Part shown: piece after piece, positions 7,882-16,266 of the stretch
Numbering within the stretch: position 1 is the stretch's first letter
How the letters are laid out: every line of letters begins with the position of its first letter
NCBI RefSeq assembly: GCF_030908245.1
Contig: NZ_JAVFJJ010000022.1
Span: 1-53,035 of the forward strand
DNA from: Sinomonas sp. ASV322
Lineage (GTDB): Bacteria; Actinomycetota; Actinomycetes; Actinomycetales; Micrococcaceae
Direction of reading: 5' to 3'
DNA: 53,035 nucleotides
Program-made: the position numbers and the translations under genes
Notes under the pieces: generated by a model
Told to the model about the DNA's origin: nothing
Seen by the model: only the letters and a program-made list of their open reading frames with translations
Database searches by the model: none

Positions 7882-9383
7882 GGACTGGCGATCAATACAT
7901 CAAGACCCTCAACGACGGGCGCACCGTCCTGATCGACGGCGAGGCCGTTGAGAACGTCGCCGAGCACCCGGCCTTCCGCAACGTCGCGAACACCGTCGCC
8001 GAGCTCTTCGACATCGCTGCTGATCCCGCGAACGGAATGCAGTACGACAGCGAGGAGATCGGCGCGCCTGCCAACCTCGTCTTCAGCATCCCGCGCACCC
8101 CGGAGGAGCTGCGCCGGCGCCGCGCCGCCGTCGAGCGCTGGGCCAAGCACACGCACGGCTGGGTGGGGCGCAGCCCCGACCACGTCGGCACATTCTTCGC
8201 CGCGTTCGCCGCGCACCCGGAGGTGTTTGCGAACCCGAATGACCCCGAGGGCCTGACGCGTGATTTCGCGGGCAACCTCCGGCGCTACTACGAGCGCATC
8301 CTCCGCGAGGACCTCTACGTCTCCTATGCGATCATCCCGCCGCAGTATTCGCGGGCGACGACGGCGTCCGGCTGGGAGGGCGACTTCATCCAGGTCGGCG
8401 TCGTGGGCGAGACCGAGGAGGGCCTCATCGTGCGCGGCTCGCAGATGCTCGCTACGGGCGCGGCGATCGCCGACGAAGTCTTCGTGACGTGCATCAAGCC
8501 CCTCGGCCCGGACGACGTGGACTTCGCGATCAGCTTCGCGCTGCCGGCGGCGACGAAGGGCCTCAAGTTCCTGTGCCGCCGCCCGTACGGCCCCGAGACG
8601 TCGAGCGAGTTCGACTACCCGCTCACCACGCGCTACGACGAGCCGGACGCGCTCGTGATCTTCGACGACGTCCTCGTCCCGTGGGACCGCGTCTTCATCG
8701 ACCGCGACACCGATGCGCTGCGCCGCCAGTTCTTCGACACGGGCGCGCACGCGCTCGGCAACTGGCAGGCCCAGACCCGCTTCACCGTGAAGCTCCAGTT
8801 CATCGCCGCCGTCGCCCGCAAGGTCACGCAGGTCAACGGCACGGACCGAATCCCCGGCGTGCAGGAGAAGCTCGGCGAGCTCGCGGCGATCGTCTCCTCC
8901 GTCGAGTCCGCGCTGCTCGCGGCCGAATACACCGCCGTCCCCGACTCGTCAGGGATGCTCGTGCCGGGCAAGCGTTCGCTCTACGGCGCGATGGGCCTCC
9001 AGTCCGAGACCTACCCGCGCGTCATCAATATCCTGCGCGACCTCGTGGGCGGCGGGGTGCTCCAGCTCCCCTCGGGTGTTGCGGACATGAAGAGCCCGAC
9101 GACGGCGCCCGACGTCGAGCGCTACATCGCCTCGCCGGGCGTCCCGAGCGAGGAGCGCATCAAGCTCTTCCGGCTCGCGTGGGACATCATCGGCTCGGAA
9201 TTCGCGGGCCGGCACCAGCAGTACGAGCTCTTCTACGCGGGCGCCCCGTTCGTGGTGAAGGGGGTCTACACGTACCGCCACTACGGCTACGAGGCCCAGG
9301 TCGCGGAGCTCGATGAATGGCTCGCAGGCTATTCGATCGACGGCCGCGCGTCGTCGTCCGACCGAGTCGGAGAGGCGAACTGA
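7878..9383 (+). CDS. HpaB-family FADH2-dependent monooxygenase
   Basis: This 501-residue protein belongs to the 4-hydroxyphenylacetate 3-hydroxylase (HpaB/HpaH) family, which shares the acyl-CoA dehydrogenase fold and uses free reduced flavin to oxygenate its substrate. Marks are RTGDQYIKTLNDGR at the start, the helix with RYYERILREDLYVSYAIIPPQ, and the C-terminal IGSEFAGRHQQYELFYAGAP segment lining the active site in the family. Length is normal. The partner reductase is two genes downstream at 9743. Nearby genes lack the extradiol dioxygenase and other meta-pathway enzymes of the usual homoprotocatechuate route, so the substrate is probably not 4-hydroxyphenylacetate. Members of the wider two-component flavin monooxygenases also attack N-heterocycles. 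Confidence 0.9.
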   Translation: MRTGDQYIKTLNDGRTVLIDGEAVENVAEHPAFRNVANTVAELFDIAADPANGMQYDSEEIGAPANLVFSIPRTPEELRRRRAAVERWAKHTHGWVGRSPDHVGTFFAAFAAHPEVFANPNDPEGLTRDFAGNLRRYYERILREDLYVSYAIIPPQYSRATTASGWEGDFIQVGVVGETEEGLIVRGSQMLATGAAIADEVFVTCIKPLGPDDVDFAISFALPAATKGLKFLCRRPYGPETSSEFDYPLTTRYDEPDALVIFDDVLVPWDRVFIDRDTDALRRQFFDTGAHALGNWQAQTRFTVKLQFIAAVARKVTQVNGTDRIPGVQEKLGELAAIVSSVESALLAAEYTAVPDSSGMLVPGKRSLYGAMGLQSETYPRVINILRDLVGGGVLQLPSGVADMKSPTTAPDVERYIASPGVPSEERIKLFRLAWDIIGSEFAGRHQQYELFYAGAPFVVKGVYTYRHYGYEAQVAELDEWLAGYSIDGRASSSDRVGEAN

Positions 9384-9384
9384 C

Positions 9385-9741
9385 ATGGCGAAGCCGGAAT
9401 TCGAGTTCGGCCCGTCGACGGCGGTCGAGTTCACGCCGTGCAACCCGCCCATCGAGGGGCTTTCCGAGGCGATCCTCGCTCGGGACGATTCGAGCGATGC
9501 CGTGACGCGCATCCTCAGGTTCGAGCCCGGCACGGACACGTCCCCGAATGGGGCCTTACGCCACGACTTCTGGGAAGAGGTGTTCATCTTCGAAGGCTCG
9601 TTCGTGGACCTGCGGCTGAACAAGACGTTCCGTGCCGGGGACTGGGCCACGCGCCCGCCTGGCATGGAGCACGGCCCGTGGGTCTCCCGCGAGGGGGCCA
9701 AGATGTTCGAGGTCCGCTATTACCAGAACGGAGGCGAGTGA
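9385..9741 (+). CDS. Cupin domain protein
   Basis: This is a 118-residue single-domain cupin. The first motif contains RHDFWEEVFIFEGSF and the second GDWATRPPGMEHGPW, giving potential metal ligands His, Glu and His as in ChrR-like cupins. Possible roles are an isomerase, lyase or small dioxygenase in the pathway, or a protective or regulatory metal-binding protein; nothing in the sequence decides. It begins 1 bp after the monooxygenase stop and ends 1 bp before the flavin reductase start codon, so it is inserted tightly between the two components of the oxygenase system. Confidence 0.85.
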   Translation: MAKPEFEFGPSTAVEFTPCNPPIEGLSEAILARDDSSDAVTRILRFEPGTDTSPNGALRHDFWEEVFIFEGSFVDLRLNKTFRAGDWATRPPGMEHGPWVSREGAKMFEVRYYQNGGE

Positions 9742-9742
9742 G

Positions 9743-10267
9743 GTGGCCGTCCCAGCGGTCTTCGTCGAGCCGGACGGAGCGGCGATGCGCCGTACGATGG
9801 GGCGCTTCCTCACGGGAGTCGCCGTCGTGACGGCCGAGCATGAGGGCGAGCAGGTGGGGATGACGATCAACTCCCTCACGTCGATCAGCCTCGAGCCGCC
9901 GATCCTCATGATCTCCCTGAACTTCGCCACGCGTACCGGGGATGCCGTCCTCGGAAGCGGGAAGTTCGCGATCTCGATTCTCGGGGTCAAGCAGGAGGCT
10001 GTCGCTCGGCAGTTCGCCGTGCGCGGCGGCGCGCGCTTCGAGGCCGGCGACTTCGACACCACCGACGGCGGGCTGCCCGTCATTGCGGGCGCGCTCTCCC
10101 AGGCGGAGTGCAAGGTCGTCAACCACTACACGATCGGCGACCACGAGGTCGTGTTCGGCCAGGTAGTCGCGAGCCGCTTTCGCGACGGGGATCCGCTCGC
10201 CTTCTACTCTGGGAAGTTCGGGGCCTTCCGCGACTTCAACCACGACGCCGTACCCTGGATGTTCTAG
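9743..10267 (+). CDS. Flavin reductase (HpaC-like)
   Basis: This is a 174-residue flavin reductase-like FMN-binding split-barrel protein. The MGRFLTGVAVVTA start, the GMTINSLTSISLEPPILMISL strand pair and a late GDHEVVFGQV strand are all diagnostic. It would use NAD(P)H to supply FADH2 or FMNH2 by diffusion to the HpaB-like oxygenase upstream. GTG at 9743 has GAGGCGAG upstream; ATG at 9784 is an alternative that would still keep the whole fold. It is the last gene of the operon, followed by a strong hairpin. Confidence 0.9.
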   Translation: MAVPAVFVEPDGAAMRRTMGRFLTGVAVVTAEHEGEQVGMTINSLTSISLEPPILMISLNFATRTGDAVLGSGKFAISILGVKQEAVARQFAVRGGARFEAGDFDTTDGGLPVIAGALSQAECKVVNHYTIGDHEVVFGQVVASRFRDGDPLAFYSGKFGAFRDFNHDAVPWMF

Positions 10268-10278
10268 AACCGAGTGCC

Positions 10279-10328
10279 GCGTGCCCCCCAAATTGGCCCC
10301 GGGGCCCCCCCCCCAGGGGGGGGCACGC
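10279..10328. terminator. Large GC hairpin ending the catabolic operon
   Basis: An 11-bp inverted repeat (10279-10289 with 10318-10328, built on GCGTGCCCCCC) encloses a second 12-bp palindrome GGCCCCGGGGCC at 10295-10306 and long C and G runs. There is no T-tract. It lies 12 bp after the flavin reductase stop and 170 bp before bioB, so it probably insulates the two operons. The remaining 10329-10497 shows only a GGAGG site for bioB; I could not assign a confident promoter. Confidence 0.5.
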
Positions 10329-10497
10329 CGCACCGGTGGGGGAAGCGGCACCATTGCGAGTCGCGAGTCATCACACTTCCTCCGCGACCCTTTGTCGGAC
10401 CTCCACAAAATAGGCCCCGCCCAGCGCGGATACCGTCAGGCATGACCCCCGGGCCAGCACGGCTGGCCTCCGGAGCGACAGACCTGGAGGTACCGAG

Positions 10498-11571
10498 ATG
10501 ACCACTGCTTCCGACGCTATCCTCAGCACGACGGCGGCAACGCAGGCAGCGCCGACTGCCGCCGCCGCATCCACCGGCCACGCCATTCTGGACACTGCCC
10601 GCGAACAGGTGCTGCGCCGCGGCAAAGGGCTGAGCGAGGCCCAGATCCTCGAGGTTCTTCGCCTCCCGGACGAGGCGATTTCCGCCGCGCTCCAGCTCGC
10701 GCACGAGGTCCGGATCGAGCACTGCGGCGAGGACGTCGAGGTCGAGGGCATCGTCTCGATCAAGACCGGCGGTTGCCCCGAGGACTGCCACTTCTGCAGC
10801 CAGTCCGGCCTGTTTGATTCGCCCGTGCGCGGCGTATGGCTCGACATCCCGGAGCTCGTGAAGGCCGCGAAGGAAACGGCTGCGACGGGCGCGACCGAGT
10901 TCTGCATCGTCGCCGCCGTCCGCGGACCGGACGTGAAGCTCATGAACCAGATCAAGTTCGCGATCGATCGCATCAACGCCGAGGTCGAGATCAACATCGC
11001 GTGTTCGCTCGGCATGCTCACGCAGCGGCAGGTCGACCAGCTCACGGAATGGGGCGTCCATCGCTACAACCACAACCTCGAGACCGCTCGCAGCTACTTC
11101 CCCGAGGTCGTCACGACGCACACGTACGAGGAGCGCCTCGATACGTGCGCCATGGTCAAAGAAGCGGGCATGGAGCTGTGCTGCGGTGCGCTCATCGGTA
11201 TGGGCGAGAGCGTTGAGCAGCGCGCCGAGCTCGCCGCCCAGCTCGCGGCGCTCGAGCCGGATGAGGTCCCGCTCAACTTCCTCAACCCGCGCCCGGGAAC
11301 CCCGCTCGAGAACCAGCCGATCATGGACGGCAAGGACGCCCTGCGCGCCATCGCGGCGTTCCGGCTCGCGATGCCCCGCACCGTGCTCCGCTACGCGGGC
11401 GGCCGCGAGCTGACGCTCGGCGATCTCGGCACTCGGGACGGGCTGCTCGGCGGGATCAACGCCGTGATCGTGGGCAACTACCTCACGACGCTCGGCCGGC
11501 CCGCGACCGCAGACCTCAACCTCCTTGTGGAGCTCAACATGCCCATCAGGGAACTCCAGAAGACCCTGTGA
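10498..11571 (+). CDS. bioB: Biotin synthase BioB
   Basis: This is a 357-residue radical SAM enzyme that inserts sulfur into dethiobiotin. The CxxxCxxC motif is [13 protein letters not shown] with Cys93, Cys97 and Cys100. Other family marks are the [17 protein letters not shown] lead-in, [15 protein letters not shown] and the late [13 protein letters not shown]. It starts at ATG 10498 after CTGGAGG. Its immediate partner is bsaP, as in mycobacteria and related actinobacteria. It is the first gene of a six-gene operon for biotin synthesis. Confidence 0.97.
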   Translation: MTTASDAILSTTAATQAAPTAAAASTGHAILDTAREQVLRRGKGLSEAQILEVLRLPDEAISAALQLAHEVRIEHCGEDVEVEGIVSIKTGGCPEDCHFCSQSGLFDSPVRGVWLDIPELVKAAKETAATGATEFCIVAAVRGPDVKLMNQIKFAIDRINAEVEINIACSLGMLTQRQVDQLTEWGVHRYNHNLETARSYFPEVVTTHTYEERLDTCAMVKEAGMELCCGALIGMGESVEQRAELAAQLAALEPDEVPLNFLNPRPGTPLENQPIMDGKDALRAIAAFRLAMPRTVLRYAGGRELTLGDLGTRDGLLGGINAVIVGNYLTTLGRPATADLNLLVELNMPIRELQKTL

Positions 11572-11587
11572 TGTTGAGGTCACTCTG

Positions 11588-11806
11588 ATGAACGCATTCT
11601 TCTGCGCCCACTGCGGCCAGCCCGCCGCGCACGAGCCCGCCCAAGCGGGCGGAAGCACGCCGTGGTCCGTTCACGCGCGCTGTGGGGAGCGCCTCGCGAT
11701 GGAGCCGCCGCGCTACTGCGCCGAGTGCGGGCGCCGCATGAAGGTGCAGGTGACGCCGCTGGGCTGGAGCGCCGAATGCTCGCGGCACGGGAGCCTGACG
11801 CCATGA
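11588..11806 (+). CDS. bsaP: Biotin synthase auxiliary protein BsaP
   Basis: This is a 72-residue cysteine-rich protein directly after bioB. It has six cysteines (6, 9, 32, 44, 47, 64), including two CxxC pairs (FCAHCG and YCAECG), and the C-terminal [11 protein letters not shown] typical of the family. In Mycobacterium the equivalent gene is needed for biotin synthase to work, apparently by helping with its iron-sulfur cluster. The start ATG is 16 bp after bioB, and its TGA overlaps the bioA ATG by 4 bp, so its supply is tied to both neighbours. Small size means it is easily missed by annotation. Confidence 0.88.
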   Translation: MNAFFCAHCGQPAAHEPAQAGGSTPWSVHARCGERLAMEPPRYCAECGRRMKVQVTPLGWSAECSRHGSLTP

Positions 11807-13125
11807 ATCTGATCAACCGGGACCGCGCGTCCCTGTGGCACCCGTACGCGCCAGCCTCGCCGACGCTTCCGCTGTGGGAGGTCGAGGAGGCGAGCGGCGT
11901 GACGCTCCGCCTCAAGGACGACGACGGCGCGCGCCACGAGGTGGTCGACGCGATGTCCTCCTGGTGGTCGGCGATCCATGGCTACCGCCACCCCACGCTC
12001 GACGACGCCGCCCGGCGCCAGCTCTCCCGATTCAGCCACGTCATGTTCGGCGGGCTCACCCACGAGCCCGCGGTGGAGCTCGCCGAGCGCCTCCTTGCGA
12101 TGGCCCCGGCGGATCCGTCGCACGCGCCGCTCGGCCGGGTCTTCCTGGCCGACTCCGGCTCGGTGTCTGTCGAGGTCGCGCTCAAGCTCGCCGTGCAGTA
12201 CCAGTCGGCCGTCGGCAGACCGCGGCGACAGCGGATCCTGAGTATCCGGGGCGGCTACCACGGCGACACGACCGGCGCGATGTCCGTGTGCGACCCCTTG
12301 GACGGCATGCACGCGACGTTCGCCGGCCTGCTCTCGCACAACGTGTTCGCCCCGCGTCCGCCCGGCGCGGCCACCGCCACCCCGGAGGGCATCGGCGCGT
12401 GGCGCGATGCGGTCGACGGGCTCGCCCGGATCCACTCGGACGAGCTCGCGGCGATCATCGTAGAGCCCGTGCTGCAGGGCGCGGGCGGCATGTTCGTCTA
12501 CCCGTCGGAGTGCGTCAGGGCCCTGCGGGAGATCGCGGACCGCCACGGGCTCCTGCTGATCCTCGACGAGATCGCGACAGGCTTCGGCCGCACGGGCGAG
12601 CTGTTCGCGGCGAACCACGCCGGGATCGTTCCGGACATCCTGTGCGTCGGCAAGGCCCTCACGGGCGGGTACCTCACGCTCGCCGCCATGCTGTGCAACG
12701 ACGAGATCGCGCGCACTGTCTCCGCGGGCGGGGCCGGTGCGCTCCTGCACGGCCCGACCTTCATGGCCAACCCCCTCGCGTGCGCCATCGCTAACGCGAG
12801 CCTCGGGCTCATCGGTGACGGCGGGTGGCGGCACGACGTGCGGCGCATCGGTGCGGGGCTCGCAAACGGCCTCGCACGCGCCGCGGCGTACGACGGCGTG
12901 GCGGACGTGCGCACGATCGGTGCCGTCGGCGTCGTCGAACTTGAGCGCGCCGTCGACGTGCCCGCGCTCACGCGCGCCGCCATCCGCCGGGGCGTCTGGA
13001 TCCGGCCGTTCCGCAACCTCGTCTACACAATGCCGCCGTACATCTGCACGGATGCGGACGTCGCGACGATCGCTGAAGGAATGCTCGGGGCCATTGCCGA
13101 AATGCACGCCGAGGTGCGCGCATGA
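11803..13125 (+). CDS. bioA: Adenosylmethionine-8-amino-7-oxononanoate aminotransferase BioA
   Basis: This is a 440-residue class III, PLP-dependent aminotransferase that converts KAPA to DAPA using S-adenosylmethionine as amino donor. The start with SLWHPYAP, then [16 protein letters not shown] and [12 protein letters not shown] are BioA-specific. PLP-site features are the [13 protein letters not shown] segment, [11 protein letters not shown], and the Schiff-base lysine at about 284 in [11 protein letters not shown]. Late residues [13 protein letters not shown] bind the substrate carboxylate in the family. It overlaps bsaP and bioF by 4 bp each, indicating translational coupling. Confidence 0.96.
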   Translation: MNLINRDRASLWHPYAPASPTLPLWEVEEASGVTLRLKDDDGARHEVVDAMSSWWSAIHGYRHPTLDDAARRQLSRFSHVMFGGLTHEPAVELAERLLAMAPADPSHAPLGRVFLADSGSVSVEVALKLAVQYQSAVGRPRRQRILSIRGGYHGDTTGAMSVCDPLDGMHATFAGLLSHNVFAPRPPGAATATPEGIGAWRDAVDGLARIHSDELAAIIVEPVLQGAGGMFVYPSECVRALREIADRHGLLLILDEIATGFGRTGELFAANHAGIVPDILCVGKALTGGYLTLAAMLCNDEIARTVSAGGAGALLHGPTFMANPLACAIANASLGLIGDGGWRHDVRRIGAGLANGLARAAAYDGVADVRTIGAVGVVELERAVDVPALTRAAIRRGVWIRPFRNLVYTMPPYICTDADVATIAEGMLGAIAEMHAEVRA

Positions 13126-14279
13126 GCCGCTCGATGACCCGCTGGCTCGAGCAGCAGGCGAGCGTCAGGGTACGCCGCGGACTGGTCCGCCGGCCGGTCG
13201 CGCGGAGGGCTGGGGAGCCGGGGATCGACCTCGCGAGCAATGACTACCTCGGCCTCGCGCGCGACCCGCGCCTCGCGGTGGCCGCCGCCGAGGCCGCGTG
13301 GGAGTGGGGAACCGGCGCCACCGCATCCCGCCTCGTGGCCGGGACCACGGAGCTCCACCTCGCACTCGAGGCCGAGCTCGCTTCCTTCGTCGGCATGAAG
13401 GCGGGCCTCGTGTTCTCCTCGGGCTACCTCGCCAACGTCGGCGTGATCACGGCGCTCGGCGGGCCCGGCACGCTCATCGTCGCGGACGACCAGTGCCACG
13501 CCTCGATCGTGGACGGCTGCCGCCTGAGCCGGTCCCGCGTCGAGACCTTCGTGCACCACGATATTGACGACGCCGCGCGCCTCCTCGCGGGGCGCAGCGA
13601 ACCCCGGGCGATCATCGCCGTCGAGTCCATCTACAGCGTGGGCGGGGACGCGGCGCCTTTGGCAAGCCTGCTGGACCTCGCCGAGGAGCACGACGCCGTG
13701 CTGCTCGTCGACGAGGCGCACGGCCTCGGCGTCGCGGGCGTAGACGAGTTTGAGGGCCGCGGGGCAGTTGCCGGAACCGCGCTCGCGGGGAACCCGCACG
13801 TCGTCGTCACCGCGACGCTGTCCAAGGCACTCGGCAGCCAGGGCGGGGCGGTCCTCGGTTCGGCCGCCCTGCGTGAGCACCTCGTCAACCGCTCGCGCGG
13901 GTTCATCTTCGACACCGCGCTCGCCCCGACGTCCGCGGCCGCTGCTCTTGCGGCCCTCGGCATCGTGCGGGAGGAGCCGTGGCGGGCCGCACGCGTGCGC
14001 GCGAACGCCGCGGCCCTCCTCGCCGGCCTCGGGGCGGGGGCGGGAGCTGAGCCATCCGCCGCGGGCGCCGTGCAGTCCATCGCGATGCCCTCCGCGGACG
14101 CCGCCGTGGCCGCGGCCCGCGCTGCGGCACATGACGGGGTGAGGGTGGGCTGCTTCCGACCTCCTTCGGTCCCCGACGGCATCTCCCGGCTGCGGCTCAC
14201 CGCCCACGCCGGCCTCGCGCCGTCGGACATCGGCCGCGCCATCGCCGTTCTGCGTGGCGTCCTCGAGGAGGCATCGTGA
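13122..14279 (+). CDS. bioF: 8-amino-7-oxononanoate synthase BioF
   Basis: This is a 385-residue alpha-oxoamine synthase joining pimeloyl-CoA or pimeloyl-ACP with alanine. Motifs are SNDYLGLARDP, GATASRLVAGTTELHLALE, the DEAHGLGVAG loop and the PLP lysine at about 235 in TATLSKALGSQGG. Length is normal for BioF rather than for ALAS or KBL. It overlaps bioA by ATGA and bioD by GTGA. The pimeloyl donor is not made by any bioC/bioH-like gene in this operon; the P450 at its end is the only candidate here. Confidence 0.95.
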   Translation: MSRSMTRWLEQQASVRVRRGLVRRPVARRAGEPGIDLASNDYLGLARDPRLAVAAAEAAWEWGTGATASRLVAGTTELHLALEAELASFVGMKAGLVFSSGYLANVGVITALGGPGTLIVADDQCHASIVDGCRLSRSRVETFVHHDIDDAARLLAGRSEPRAIIAVESIYSVGGDAAPLASLLDLAEEHDAVLLVDEAHGLGVAGVDEFEGRGAVAGTALAGNPHVVVTATLSKALGSQGGAVLGSAALREHLVNRSRGFIFDTALAPTSAAAALAALGIVREEPWRAARVRANAAALLAGLGAGAGAEPSAAGAVQSIAMPSADAAVAAARAAAHDGVRVGCFRPPSVPDGISRLRLTAHAGLAPSDIGRAIAVLRGVLEEAS

Positions 14280-14983
14280 AACTGCCCGGAATCGTTGTGG
14301 TCACCGGGACGGACACCGGCGTCGGGAAGACCGTGACGACGGCGGCGCTCGCCGCGGCGCTGCGGCGGCGCGGCAGGACCGTCGCCGTGTACAAGCCCGT
14401 GCAGACCGGGAGCGTCCACGGCGATTCCGACATCTCCGAGGTCCGCCGACTGGCAGGCGCCGTGACGGCCGCCGCGGGGGCCGTGTTCAGCGAGCCGCTC
14501 GCGCCCCGCCCCGCCGCGGAGTTCGACGGCGCTGCCCTGCCGCACCTTTCCGAGCATGTGCGCCGGATTCGCGAACTCGCCGACGCGCACAATCACGTCG
14601 TGGTCGAGGGCGCGGGCGGCCTCCTCGTCGAGCTCGATGACGACGGCGCCACCGTTGCCGACCTCGCCCAAGCCGTGGACGACGCAGCGCACGACGGCGG
14701 TACCCGGCCCGGCGTCGTCGTCGTCACCCGGGCGGCGCTCGGCACGCTCAATCACACCGCACTCACCCTTGAGGCGCTCGAGCGGCGCGGACTGCGCGTT
14801 CTCGGGCTCGTCCTCGGCGTGCGCCCGCGGAAGCCGGGCCTTGCAGAACGGGACAACATGCTTCGGCTCGCGAGTGGCGACGTCCCGCTCGTTGGCGCCA
14901 TCCCGGAAGGGGCGTCGGATTTGACGTCCGAGGAATTCAGCGAGCGGGCGGCCGTGTGGCTTGCGGGGCTGGTGCCGGCATGA
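14276..14983 (+). CDS. bioD: Dethiobiotin synthetase BioD
   Basis: This is a 235-residue ATP-dependent carboxylase that closes the ureido ring of DAPA. The P-loop GTDTGVGKT spans residues 11-19, followed by YKPVQTG (substrate/ATP contact) and VEGAGGLLVELDDDG in the middle. The GTG start overlaps the bioF stop by 4 bp, and its own TGA overlaps the P450 ATG. Length and motifs are normal. Confidence 0.95.
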   Translation: MKLPGIVVVTGTDTGVGKTVTTAALAAALRRRGRTVAVYKPVQTGSVHGDSDISEVRRLAGAVTAAAGAVFSEPLAPRPAAEFDGAALPHLSEHVRRIRELADAHNHVVVEGAGGLLVELDDDGATVADLAQAVDDAAHDGGTRPGVVVVTRAALGTLNHTALTLEALERRGLRVLGLVLGVRPRKPGLAERDNMLRLASGDVPLVGAIPEGASDLTSEEFSERAAVWLAGLVPA

Positions 14984-16155
14984 GCGCCGTATCTCCCAGT
15001 GCCTCGTCCCCCCGCGCCGCATCCACCAGCGCTGCACGCCTCAGCCCTTTCCGCGTGGTGCGGGACCCCGGGCTCGTCCGGGACGTCCTGCACCGGCCGG
15101 GGGACTTCAGCCCGGCGAATGCGCTCGTCGCGGTCACGCCGCTCACGGGGTCATCGCTCCGTGTGCTGCAGCGCGCGCGCTTCGCGCTCCCGCCGATTCT
15201 GGCGAGCAACGACACCGACTCCCATGCGGGGGTCCGCAAGGTAGTCGCGGGCTTCTTCACCCCGGCGACCGTCGCGGCGATCGAGCCCCGGATCCGCGAG
15301 CTCGCCCGGGAGTCGGCGCGGACGGCGGCCGCGCGGCTGAGCCAGCCCGCCGGTGCCCTCGAAGGCCGCGTCGACCTCGTGGACACCGTCGCCGCGCTTC
15401 CGCCTGCCGTCCTCATGCTCGAACTGCTCGGGCTCGACGTCCCCGCCGACGAACTCGGGGCGCTCAAGGCGTGGAGTCGCGAATCCCTCGAGCTGTTCTG
15501 GGGTTGGCCGGACCCCGAGCGGCAGCTCGAGCTCGCCCGCAGCGCGGCAGCGTTCTATGACTGGCTCCGGGACCTCGTGCGTCGGTCGGTCGCGGCGCGC
15601 TCGCGGAACCTGTTCGCGGCCCTCGATGAGCACGGCCTCACGACACCGGAAATCTGCTCGCTCGGCTACTTCCTGCTCATCGCGGGGCAGGAAACCACCA
15701 CGCAGCTCATCAGCTCCGTGCTGTTCCGGGCGCTGGAGGGATCGTGCCCGGTCACATGGGCGGAGGCATGTGATCCTGCGCGGGCGCGCGAGGCGGTGCG
15801 GCACGTCCTCGCGACCGAGTCTTCGGTGCCGACGTGGCGCCGAGTGACGCCTCGCGAGACGACGCTCGGCGGGGAGACGATCCCCGCCGGTGCAGAGATC
15901 CTGCTGGAGCTGACCGGCAACCACGGGGTGGGCGGCCCCGGCCGCCCGACGGACTACGGCCTCGCGTTCGGCTCGGGGATCCACCGCTGCCTCGGCGCGA
16001 AACTCGCGGAACTCGAGGCCGCCGTCGTCGTCCAGGAGACCGCCGCCGCACTCCCTCGCATCCGGCTCGCCGATGCCTCCCCCGAGTGGCTGCGGCTGCT
16101 CTCGTTCCAGGCGCCGCGGGCAGTCACGGTCAAAGGCCCTACGGGGGACTCATGA
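14980..16155 (+). CDS. Cytochrome P450 in the biotin operon (BioI-like role possible)
   Basis: This is a 391-residue soluble P450. The heme loop is FGSGIHRCLG (330-339) with Cys337 as thiolate ligand; the I-helix carries AGQETT (235-240); the K-helix ExxR pair is Glu271 and Arg274. The stretch between the K-helix region and the heme loop (NHGVGGPGRPTDYGLAFG) is several residues shorter than in typical bacterial P450s, which affects the meander. It overlaps bioD by 4 bp, so it is translated as part of the biotin operon. By analogy with Bacillus BioI, it could cleave a fatty acyl-ACP to a pimeloyl unit for BioF; this is inference from position only. No ferredoxin or reductase gene is adjacent. 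Confidence 0.88.
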   Translation: MSAVSPSASSPRAASTSAARLSPFRVVRDPGLVRDVLHRPGDFSPANALVAVTPLTGSSLRVLQRARFALPPILASNDTDSHAGVRKVVAGFFTPATVAAIEPRIRELARESARTAAARLSQPAGALEGRVDLVDTVAALPPAVLMLELLGLDVPADELGALKAWSRESLELFWGWPDPERQLELARSAAAFYDWLRDLVRRSVAARSRNLFAALDEHGLTTPEICSLGYFLLIAGQETTTQLISSVLFRALEGSCPVTWAEACDPARAREAVRHVLATESSVPTWRRVTPRETTLGGETIPAGAEILLELTGNHGVGGPGRPTDYGLAFGSGIHRCLGAKLAELEAAVVVQETAAALPRIRLADASPEWLRLLSFQAPRAVTVKGPTGDS

Positions 16156-16266
16156 TTCCCGACGACCCGGCATGACGCTCCGCACGGGAATACATGCGCG
16201 CGCATGTTGTTGTCTTCCATGCACGGTCATGCACACGCGAAATGCAGAGGAAGAGGAGTGGTCACG

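Noticed and set aside
7878-10267. Assignment of the oxygenase pair as true hpaBC for 4-hydroxyphenylacetate
   Set aside because: No homoprotocatechuate dioxygenase or later pathway genes are nearby, while an amidase and DUF2848 gene are; family membership alone does not fix the substrate.
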